From Sphingomonas sp. ATCC 31555 (GTDB taxonomy: Bacteria > Pseudomonadota > Alphaproteobacteria > Sphingomonadales > Sphingomonadaceae): a stretch of DNA of 64,000 nucleotides. Shown one piece after another: positions 57,675 to 64,000 of the stretch. The stretch's first letter is position 1. Each line of letters begins with the position of its first letter. The notes below the pieces were generated by a model. The model was not told the DNA's origin, did no database searches, and saw only the letters and a program-made list of their open reading frames with translations. The DNA is taken from positions 207,649 to 271,648 of the forward strand of contig NZ_ALBQ01000014.1 of NCBI RefSeq assembly GCF_000282895.1, written 5' to 3'. The translations under genes were made by a program, and so were the position numbers.

Positions 57675-57760
57675 GTCCGTGCCCCTGCGAAAGCAGGGGC
57701 CCAGGGTAGGAGAGCGAATCGCTTGGGGCTCTGGGCCGCTGCTTTCGCAGGGGCACGGGA
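57675..57760. repeat. Inverted pair of hairpin repeats
   Basis: The first arm holds GCCCCTGC-GAAA-GCAGGGGC (57681-57700), a perfect stem with a GAAA tetraloop. A second, inverted copy (57733-57758) lies about 35 bases on. Such REP-like pairs are common between genes of sphingomonads. They sit between the GH13 and GT4 genes. Confidence 0.75.
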
Positions 57761-57767
57761 GGGGTGT

Positions 57768-59351
57768 TCATGCGAGCAGGATGCCTTGATTCGGGGCGAG
57801 GGGGAGGGTGGTGCCTTCCACATGCAGTTCGTGGCCGGGCGTGGTGAGCGCAGGCGCCAGCGCGGCGGCCCATTCCGGCAAGGCCAGCGTCTGCGGCGCA
57901 TTCGACAGGTTGAGCGCCACGAGCACGCGCGCGTTTCCATGCCGCCGTTCGTAGGCGAGCACCGCACCGTCGCTCGACACCGCCTGCCAGCTTCCCACCG
58001 ACAGCGCCGGATGCGCGCGCCGCAGCCGGAGCAGCGCGCGGGTGAAGGCCAGCATTGAACCCGCCGCGTCCCGCTGCGCCATCACGTTGCGCTCCGCCCA
58101 GTCGGGGTTGAGCGGCAGCCACGGCTCGACCGAGCTGAACCCGGCATGCGCGCTCGCATCCCAGGGCATCGGCGTGCGGACCTCGTCGCGGTTGAACGCG
58201 GTGTCGGGCTCGCGCAGCGCTTGCGGGTCGCGCACCCGGTCGGGCGGGATGGCCACGTTGGGCATGCCGAGTTCGTCGCCCTGGTACAAGGTCGGCGTGC
58301 CGCGCAGCGTGAGGAGGAGCATCATCGCGACGGCTGCCTGGTCGGGCCCCACCCGCGAGGCGACCCGCGGCTTGTCGTGGTTGCCGAGCACCCAGTTGGG
58401 CCAGCCATCGGCGGGCAGCGCGCCTTCATAGTCGGCGATCAGCTGCGCCAGCGCCCCGGCATCCCAGCGCGCATCGAGCAGATGGAAGTTGAAGGGCAGA
58501 TGCACGCCGTTCCCGCCCTCGCCATAATAAGCGACGAGGCGCGGGATCGGCAGGTAGATCTCGCCGATCAGCACGCGCTCGGGATAGTCCTCCGCGACGT
58601 CGCGCATCGCGGCGATGATCTCCATCATCTCGGGCTGGTCGGCCGAGTGGACCGGCAGCAGCCGCTCGATATCCTGCATCCCGTCGCGCCAGTCCGGATT
58701 GGCTGGGTTATCGGGGAAGTCGGGGTGCTTGATCGCCAGCCACAGCACGTCGATGCGGAAGCCGTCGACCCCGCGCTTGAACCAGAAGCGCATCGCGTCG
58801 AGCATCGCCGCGCGCAGATCCGGGTTGCGCCAGTTGAGCTCGGGCTGCTCCTTGAGGAACTGGTGGAGATAATATTGGCCGGTGGCGTCGTCCCATTCCC
58901 AGGCGCTGCCGCCGAAATAGCTCTGCCAGTTGTTGGGCGGCCCGCCATCGGGGCCGGGATCGCGCCAGATATACCAGTCGCGCTTGGGGGCGTCGCGCGA
59001 GGAGCGGCTTTCGCGGAACCAGGGGTGCTGATCCGAGCTGTGGTTGGGCACGAAATCGAGCAGCAGCTTCAGGCCGCGGGCATGGGCTGCGTCACGCAAG
59101 CGCTCGAAGTCGGCGAGCGTGCCGAAGCGCGGATCGATCCCGCAATAATCGGCCACGTCATAGCCGAAATCGGCCATCGGCGAGGGGAAGATCGGCGACA
59201 GCCACACCGCGTCCACGCCGAGATCGACCAGATAGTCCAGCCGCGCCGTCACGCCGGCAAGATCGCCGATGCCGTCGCCGTTCGAGTCGTTGAACGAGCG
59301 CGGATAGACTTGGTAGATCACGCCCTTCTGCCACCAGAGCGGTTCGGTCAT
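57768..59351 (-). CDS. GH13 alpha-glucosidase/alpha-amylase family protein
   Basis: A 527-residue (beta/alpha)8 glycosidase. It starts with the oligo-1,6-glucosidase-like LWWQKGVIYQVYPRSF. Conserved regions are LLLDFVPNHSSDQHPWF (region I), GFRIDVLW with the nucleophile Asp (II), LIGEIYLP with the acid Glu (III) and VLGNHDKPR (IV). It hydrolyses or transfers alpha-glucosyl units in the cytoplasm; there is no signal peptide. ATG at 59351; the frame extends upstream into a repeat block. Confidence 0.92.
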   Translation of the reverse strand: MTEPLWWQKGVIYQVYPRSFNDSNGDGIGDLAGVTARLDYLVDLGVDAVWLSPIFPSPMADFGYDVADYCGIDPRFGTLADFERLRDAAHARGLKLLLDFVPNHSSDQHPWFRESRSSRDAPKRDWYIWRDPGPDGGPPNNWQSYFGGSAWEWDDATGQYYLHQFLKEQPELNWRNPDLRAAMLDAMRFWFKRGVDGFRIDVLWLAIKHPDFPDNPANPDWRDGMQDIERLLPVHSADQPEMMEIIAAMRDVAEDYPERVLIGEIYLPIPRLVAYYGEGGNGVHLPFNFHLLDARWDAGALAQLIADYEGALPADGWPNWVLGNHDKPRVASRVGPDQAAVAMMLLLTLRGTPTLYQGDELGMPNVAIPPDRVRDPQALREPDTAFNRDEVRTPMPWDASAHAGFSSVEPWLPLNPDWAERNVMAQRDAAGSMLAFTRALLRLRRAHPALSVGSWQAVSSDGAVLAYERRHGNARVLVALNLSNAPQTLALPEWAAALAPALTTPGHELHVEGTTLPLAPNQGILLA

Positions 59352-59366
59352 CGGGGGCTCCTCGCG

Positions 59367-59599
59367 AAATTTCCTCCCCGGAACGGGGAGGGGGGTGTAG
59401 CTGCCGACAGCGATGTGCCGGGGGCACATCGCGGCAGCGAAACCGGCCCGCGAAGAGAGCCGTGGGCGCAGCATGGTGGAGGGGCCGCTGCGGCACGCGG
59501 CGGTGGTCCGGCGCGCGTCACCCGCACCGCACCTGCGGCGCGGCCCCTCCACCACCGCCTGCGGCGGCGGTCCCCCTCCCCGTGCCGGGGAGGAATTTT
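59367..59599. repeat. Nested inverted-repeat block between GH130 and GH13 genes
   Basis: Outer arms AAATTTCCTCCCCGG (59367-59381) and CCGGGGAGGAATTTT (59585-59599) are near-perfect inverted copies. Inside lie further pairs: GGTGGAGGGGCCGC near 59475 against GCGGCCCCTCCACCACC near 59540, and CCCCGGAACGGGG near 59377. There is no open frame of interest. It looks like a composite REP/MITE-like element. Confidence 0.7.
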
Positions 59600-59607
59600 A
59601 GGGCTAA

Positions 59608-60723
59608 TCACCGGAATCGTTCCTTCGGAATATGCGTGATCCGGCACGCCAGGTCCGCCTCGCCGCTCGCGACGATGTAGCGATCTCCGGCATCGACCAG
59701 CCCGGTGGTGAATACCACCGGCGTCGGCAGGTATAGCTGGTGCGCGATGTCTGCGGTCAGCGCGGGATTGGCCTCCAGCAGCGGCACCGTGTCTTCCTGC
59801 CGCAGGATCACGCTCGGGTTGTCGCGCTCGAGCAGCGCCCAGAAGCTGCGATAGATGCCGACCGCGTCGCGCTTCTCCACGCCGTGATAGATCAGCAGCC
59901 AGCCCGCCTCGGTCAGCACCGGCTGGCTGCCGCCGCCGATCCGCTGGTTCGAGGTCGAACCCTTGCGCGCGCGGATTCCCGGCTGGTCGAGCGGCTTCCA
60001 GTGCAGCCCGTCGGGCGAGCGGGCGAGGTTGATCGACGGGCCGCCCAGCCAGGGGGAGTCGTCCGGATAGGCGAAGTACACCTCGCCCAGCGGCCGGGTG
60101 AGCGCGTGGAAGAAGCCGTCGATCCGGCCTTCGAACAGCAGCATGTCCTTGTTCTGGTGATCGAGCACCACCCCGAGCAATTCCCAGTCGAGCCCATCGG
60201 TCGAGCGGTACATGGCGGTGCAATGCCGTTCGGCCGATACGCCGCACACCGTCATCCAGTAGGTGCCGTCGATCCGCGTGATCCGCGCATCCTCGACGCC
60301 ATAGTCGAGGTAGCTGGCCGTGGGCGCGATCGCCTTGTCGTAATGCACTGCAACCACCGTGCGGCCCTCGGCATCCAGCTCCACCGGCAGCAGCCAGGAC
60401 AGCGAGGTGAGGCCGAGCAGCCTCGGGTTGCGGCCCTTCAGCGCGAACTGGCGCGGATCGCCCATGTCCAGCCCCGCCACCGGGTGCCGATCGAGCACAT
60501 AGCCCGAAGGTGTCCAGCGGATCGCGCGGGCGTGGCTGCCGTCCACGGGATCGCGCAGCGCCTCCGCCACGCGCACCATCAGCAGCAGGTTGCCGTTCGG
60601 CAGCCGCGCGAAGCCGGGGTTGAAGGCGCCCAGCACATAGGTCGCCTCGTCCACGCCCGCCCGTAGCGGCGACCGGTCCAGATCGACATCGTCGGGCCGG
60701 AAGATCAGGTAATCGTCGCTCAA
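59608..60723 (-). CDS. GH130 family glycoside phosphorylase/hydrolase
   Basis: A 371-residue five-bladed beta-propeller enzyme. YVLGAFNPGFARLPNGNLLLMVRV, DYGVEDARITRIDGTYWMT and GGGSQPVLTEAGWLLIYHGV are GH130 blocks. Members split beta-mannosides by phosphorolysis or hydrolysis. The catalytic Asp is likely in the VEDAR segment. It is the first gene of the carbohydrate operon and has an EcfG-like promoter 31 bases upstream. Confidence 0.88.
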   Translation of the reverse strand: MSDDYLIFRPDDVDLDRSPLRAGVDEATYVLGAFNPGFARLPNGNLLLMVRVAEALRDPVDGSHARAIRWTPSGYVLDRHPVAGLDMGDPRQFALKGRNPRLLGLTSLSWLLPVELDAEGRTVVAVHYDKAIAPTASYLDYGVEDARITRIDGTYWMTVCGVSAERHCTAMYRSTDGLDWELLGVVLDHQNKDMLLFEGRIDGFFHALTRPLGEVYFAYPDDSPWLGGPSINLARSPDGLHWKPLDQPGIRARKGSTSNQRIGGGSQPVLTEAGWLLIYHGVEKRDAVGIYRSFWALLERDNPSVILRQEDTVPLLEANPALTADIAHQLYLPTPVVFTTGLVDAGDRYIVASGEADLACRITHIPKERFR

Positions 60724-60753
60724 GCGCTTGCCCCCTTGGGTTTCACGCCCAGC

Positions 60754-60778
60754 AACGGAGTCAGGCTCCCGCGGTTCC
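60754..60778 (-). promoter_or_regulatory. Putative EcfG promoter for the GH130-GH13-GT4 operon
   Basis: On the minus strand GGAAC (60774-60778), a 16-base spacer and CGTT (60754-60757) match the EcfG consensus. It overlaps the last codons of the chorismate mutase gene and points to GH130. Confidence 0.7.
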
Positions 60779-61069
60779 GGCTTCGGTTCCCGCTTCCTGC
60801 GCCTGGCGATGGTGGCGGATCACCTCGTCGATGATGAAGCGCAGGAATTTTTCGGAAAATTCGGGGTCGAGATCGGCATCCTGCGCCAGCGCGCGCAGCC
60901 GGGCGATCTGCGCTTCCTCGCGGCCTGGATCGGCAGGGGGAAGCCCGGCCTCGGCCTTGTAGCGCCCCACTGCCTGGGTCACCTTGAACCGCTCGGCGAG
61001 CATGAAGACGAGCGCCGCATCGATATTGTCGATGCTCTGGCGAAAGCGGATCAGCGTCGCGTCGGTCAT
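60761..61069 (-). CDS. Chorismate mutase (AroQ type)
   Basis: A 102-residue all-helical protein. RFRQSIDNIDAALVFMLAERFKVTQAVG-type sequence with Arg, Lys in RYKAEAGLP and REEAQIARL form the AroQ active-site pattern. It converts chorismate to prephenate for Phe/Tyr synthesis. The final residues are encoded over an EcfG-like promoter for the next gene. Confidence 0.88.
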   Translation of the reverse strand: MTDATLIRFRQSIDNIDAALVFMLAERFKVTQAVGRYKAEAGLPPADPGREEAQIARLRALAQDADLDPEFSEKFLRFIIDEVIRHHRQAQEAGTEAGTAGA

Positions 61070-61150
61070 GGCATTCTCTTTTGCCGCTGCGGCACGGCCA
61101 TGCAAGCGCCTCTTGCCTTTGCAGGGCACAAAGGCCAGAGGCTCCAGCAT

Positions 61151-62164
61151 ATGAGCGCAACCGTCCACCGCCTGGGGTCGCGAACCCAGCCCTCGCTCGA
61201 TCCGATCATGGCGCTGGTCGCCCAGGACATGAACCTGGTGAACGCGGTGATCCTCGATCGCATGCAGTCGGAAATCCCACTGATTCCGGAGCTCGCCGGC
61301 CATCTGATCGCCGGCGGCGGCAAGCGGATGCGGCCGATGCTGACGCTCGCAAGCGCGCGGCTCCTCGGCTATGCCGGCACGCGCCACCACAAGCTGGCCG
61401 CGGCGGTGGAGTTCATCCACACCGCGACGCTGCTGCATGACGATGTGGTCGACAGTTCGGATCTGCGCCGGGGCCGTCGCACCGCCAACATCATCTGGGG
61501 CAACCCGGCCAGCGTGCTGGTCGGCGATTTCCTGTTCAGCCGCTCGTTCGAACTGATGGTGGAGGCGGAGAGCCTGAAGGCGCTGCGCATCCTTTCGGGC
61601 GCCAGCGCGATCATCGCCGAGGGCGAGGTGAACCAGCTCACCGCGGTGCGCCGGATCGATCTGTCCGAGGATCGCTATCTCGATATCATCGGCGCGAAGA
61701 CCGCCGCGCTGTTCGCCGCCGCCTGCCGCGTGGCAGGCGTGGTGGCCGAGCGTCCCGAGGCGGAGGAACTGGCGCTCGACGCCTATGGCCGCAACCTCGG
61801 CATCGCCTTCCAGCTGGTCGACGATGCGATCGATTACGTGTCGGATGCGTCGACCATGGGCAAGGATGCCGGCGACGATTTCCGCGAAGGCAAGATGACG
61901 CTGCCGGTGATCCTCGCTTATGCGCGCGGCAACGAAGCGGAACGCGCCTTCTGGAAGGAAGCGATCTCCGGCCGCCGCATCTCGGACGAGGATTTCGCCG
62001 AGGCGATCCGGCTGGTCCGCAATTGTCGCGCGGTGGACGATACGCTCGCCCGCGCCCGGCATTACGGCCAGCGCGCCATTGATGCGCTGGGCAGCTTCCG
62101 CGCCTGCGAGGCGAAGGACGCGATGGTCGAGGCCGTCGAGTTTGCGGTGGCGCGCGCCTATTGA
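61151..62164 (+). CDS. All-trans polyprenyl diphosphate synthase
   Basis: A 337-residue prenyltransferase with the two Asp-rich motifs, LLHDDVVDSSDLRRG and QLVDDAIDYV. The residues before the first motif (FIHTATLL) lack bulky blocks, which favours long chains (octaprenyl to decaprenyl) for the ubiquinone tail. Length fits IspB-type enzymes. The ATG at 61151 gives MSATVHRLGS. Confidence 0.92.
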   Translation: MSATVHRLGSRTQPSLDPIMALVAQDMNLVNAVILDRMQSEIPLIPELAGHLIAGGGKRMRPMLTLASARLLGYAGTRHHKLAAAVEFIHTATLLHDDVVDSSDLRRGRRTANIIWGNPASVLVGDFLFSRSFELMVEAESLKALRILSGASAIIAEGEVNQLTAVRRIDLSEDRYLDIIGAKTAALFAAACRVAGVVAERPEAEELALDAYGRNLGIAFQLVDDAIDYVSDASTMGKDAGDDFREGKMTLPVILAYARGNEAERAFWKEAISGRRISDEDFAEAIRLVRNCRAVDDTLARARHYGQRAIDALGSFRACEAKDAMVEAVEFAVARAY

Positions 62165-62186
62165 CGCGCGCCCCGGCCGTGCGGGC

Positions 62187-62408
62187 TTAATCGTCCGCCG
62201 GCTTTTCCTCGTCCTCGTCCTCGTCCTCGACTTCCAGAGCGTCTTCCTCGTCCAGGTCGAGCACTTCTTCGATGCCCTCGACGATCAGGTCGAGCTGCTC
62301 GTAGCTCGCCGTCATTTCGATGGTTTCGCCCTCTTCGTCTTCCAGGTGCAGCGTGTACTCGCCGTCGCTGTCCGGGGTGATGGTGAACTGGGAAAGGATT
62401 CGTGCCAT
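62187..62408 (-). CDS. Small conserved acidic hypothetical protein
   Basis: A 73-residue very acidic protein. It starts MARILSQFTITPDSDGEYTL and ends in a run of Glu/Asp. It has a short beta-sheet-like start and a helix (LDLIVEGIEEVLDL). AAAGGAGCG six bases before the ATG supports it. It is similar to small proteins common in sphingomonads; function unknown. Confidence 0.75.
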   Translation of the reverse strand: MARILSQFTITPDSDGEYTLHLEDEEGETIEMTASYEQLDLIVEGIEEVLDLDEEDALEVEDEDEDEEKPADD

Positions 62409-62468
62409 GTCGCGCTCCTTTGGCGGTGAGTCCGCCTAACCACGCTTGTCCCGAATGGTTGCAGCCGA

Positions 62469-64000
62469 ATGACGTCCACTCTGCCGATCCACGCTGTTTT
62501 GCCGGCGCTGCTCGATGTTCTGCGCGGCGGCAGCAACGCCGTGCTGGTCGCGCCGCCCGGCGCCGGCAAGACGACCGCGGTGGCGCCGGCGCTGCTGGGG
62601 GAGGGCTGGTGCACCGGGGAAATCCTGCTGCTCTCCCCGCGCAGGCTGGCGGCGCGCGCTGCGGCGGAGCGGATGGCGGCGCTCGCGGGCGAGGGGGTCG
62701 GCAAGACCTTCGGCTATGCCACCCGCATGGATACGAAGCGCTCGGCGGCGACGCGGGTGACGGTGGTCACCGAGGGCATTTTCGTCAATCGCATCCAGTC
62801 CGATCCGGAGCTGGTGGGCGTCTCCGCCGTGCTGTTCGACGAGGTGCATGAACGCAGCCTCGACAGCGATTTCGGGCTGGCACTTGCGCTCGATGCGCAG
62901 GGCGCGCTGCGGCCGGACCTGCGGCTGGTCGCGATGTCGGCGACGCTCGACGGCAGCCGCTTCTCCGGGCTGATGGGCGACGCGCCGGTGGTGGAAAGCG
63001 AAGGCCGCAGCTATCCGCTGACGCTGCGCCATCTCGGCCGCGCGGCCGAGGCGCGGATCGAGGACTCGGTTGCCAGCGCGGTGCGCCAGGCGTTGCGCGA
63101 AGAAGAGGGCGGCATCCTAGCCTTCCTGCCCGGCGTGGCGGAGATCGAGCGGACCGCCGAGCGACTGGGCGACATCGGCGGCGCGGTGCTGCACCGGCTG
63201 CACGGCAGTCTGGAGCCCGCCGCCCAGCGCGCCGCGATCGCGCCCGATCCGGAGGGACGGCGCAAGATCGTGCTGGCCACCTCGATCGCCGAGACCTCGC
63301 TGACGCTCGACGGCATCCGCGTGGTGGTCGATTCCGGACTGGCGCGGCGCCCGCGCTACGATCGCGCGGCGGGAATGACGCGGCTGGTGACCGAGCGGGC
63401 CAGCCAGGCGGCGGTGACCCAGCGGGCCGGCCGCGCGGCGCGGCAGGGGCCGGGCACCGCCTACCGCCTGTGGGAAGAAGCCGCGACGGCGGGGCTGCCC
63501 CGCTTCGATCCCCCCGAAATCCTCGAGGCCGATCTGTCGGCGCTGATGCTCGACTGTGCGCTGTGGGGCGTCACCGATCCGCGCCAGCTCGCCTGGCTCG
63601 ATCCGCCGCCCGAGGCAGCGATCGCCGAGGCGCGGGCGCGGCTGGGGGCGCTGGAGGCGATCGACGCCGATGGCCGCCCGACCGAGCATGGCAAGGCGAT
63701 CGCCCGCCTGCCGCTGCCGCCGCGGCTCGGCCATATGCTGGTGCGCGCCAGCGAGCGCGGCATGGCGCGAACCGCGGCGGCGGTCGCCGTGCTGCTCGGT
63801 GAGCGCGGGCTGGGGGGCAATGACGCGGACCTCGACCTGCGCCTGCGTCGCTGGAAGGGGGAACGCGGCCAGCGCGCGGAGAATGCGCGGCGGCTGGCCG
63901 AGCGATGGAGCAAGCTTGTTCCCCCTCCCGCAAGCGGAAGGGGGCTAGGGGGTGGGCCCCCGCTCTCCACGTGCGAATCCGGTGCGGATGCCGGGGGGGG
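62469..64000 (+). CDS. hrpB: ATP-dependent helicase HrpB (3' end beyond the window)
   Basis: At least 510 residues of a DExH helicase, open to the window edge. Motifs are Walker A VAPPGAGKTTAV, DEVH in LFDEVHERSLD, SAT in VAMSATLDG, and motif VI QRAGRAARQGPG. The usual length is about 800 residues. Near residues 485-500 the frame reads through a GC-rich palindrome that encodes PPPASGRG, as in ligD. HrpB has no well-defined role in most bacteria. Confidence 0.92.
   Translation, partial: MTSTLPIHAVLPALLDVLRGGSNAVLVAPPGAGKTTAVAPALLGEGWCTGEILLLSPRRLAARAAAERMAALAGEGVGKTFGYATRMDTKRSAATRVTVVTEGIFVNRIQSDPELVGVSAVLFDEVHERSLDSDFGLALALDAQGALRPDLRLVAMSATLDGSRFSGLMGDAPVVESEGRSYPLTLRHLGRAAEARIEDSVASAVRQALREEEGGILAFLPGVAEIERTAERLGDIGGAVLHRLHGSLEPAAQRAAIAPDPEGRRKIVLATSIAETSLTLDGIRVVVDSGLARRPRYDRAAGMTRLVTERASQAAVTQRAGRAARQGPGTAYRLWEEAATAGLPRFDPPEILEADLSALMLDCALWGVTDPRQLAWLDPPPEAAIAEARARLGALEAIDADGRPTEHGKAIARLPLPPRLGHMLVRASERGMARTAAAVAVLLGERGLGGNDADLDLRLRRWKGERGQRAENARRLAERWSKLVPPPASGRGLGGGPPLSTCESGADAGG
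63921..63945. repeat. GC-rich palindromic element inside the hrpB coding frame
   Basis: CCCCCTCCCGC-AA-GCGGAAGGGGG is a near-perfect palindrome, the same core as at 22240-22263. It encodes PPPASGRG in frame. Confidence 0.7.

Noticed and set aside
57675..57760. Repeat pair considered as a CRISPR fragment
   Set aside because: Only two inverted copies occur, with no regular spacers and no cas genes.

Overview
The window looks like the chromosome of a sphingomonad (Alphaproteobacteria, Sphingomonadales). The GC content is high. It carries a protocatechuate 4,5-cleavage (lig) pathway laid out as in Sphingomonas/Sphingobium, a Caulobacter-type VanR operator, EcfG-like general-stress promoters (GGAAC-N16/17-CGTT), a TonB receptor, a LOV histidine kinase and a Ku/LigD pair. 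All calls come from reading the sequence; no database search was run.

Left part (about 0.07-12.4 kb): an accessory region of lower GC. The core is a tightly coupled nine-gene operon (2543-10578): a small double-glycine leader peptide, a LpxL/HtrB-like acyltransferase, a HlyD-type adaptor, a C39-peptidase ABC exporter, an acyl carrier protein, a ketoacyl synthase, two consecutive nucleotidyltransferase-fold proteins and an alpha/beta-hydrolase lipoprotein. A divergent TolC-type channel (65-1567) would complete a type I export route. Two related winged-helix regulators flank the operon. The right side has a four-gene minus-strand set that includes a LuxR-type HTH protein with a C-terminal membrane segment. 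An AT-rich gene-free stretch and the 3' end of a tRNA-Gln(CTG) gene follow, which suggests an island boundary. The combination reads as a secreted, possibly fatty-acylated peptide system; it matches no named system I recognise and is the main candidate for a new one.

Middle part (13-36 kb): mostly housekeeping and stress genes. They include Ppx/GppA, RlmE, RpoZ, a cardiolipin synthase-like PLD, a transglutaminase with an ATP-grasp/alpha-E fusion, LigD and Ku, PdxH, CDF and MFS transporters, a small stress-gene group with EcfG-like promoters, Mn catalase, a ZIP transporter, a pyruvyl transferase/FrhB pair, and a probable copper group (DUF2946, TonB receptor, YcnI).

Aromatic catabolism (36.2-49.4 kb): vanillate (vanA, with vanR) and 4-hydroxybenzoate (pobA, with an AraC regulator) feed protocatechuate. 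LigAB opens the ring, LigC oxidises the product, and LigI, LigU, LigJ and LigK convert it to pyruvate and oxaloacetate. A LysR protein with two tandem HTH domains sits between ligIUK and the ligJABC operon. pobA is interrupted by one in-frame amber codon.

Right part (49.5-64 kb): tRNA-Ser(GGA), a cyclophilin, an Mla/MCE lipid-transport operon, a HAD phosphatase, a LOV hybrid kinase, a GT4/GH13/GH130 carbohydrate operon with its own EcfG-like promoter, chorismate mutase, a polyprenyl diphosphate synthase and the start of hrpB (cut by the window edge). A family of GC-rich palindromes recurs between genes and also inside the coding frames of ligD and hrpB.
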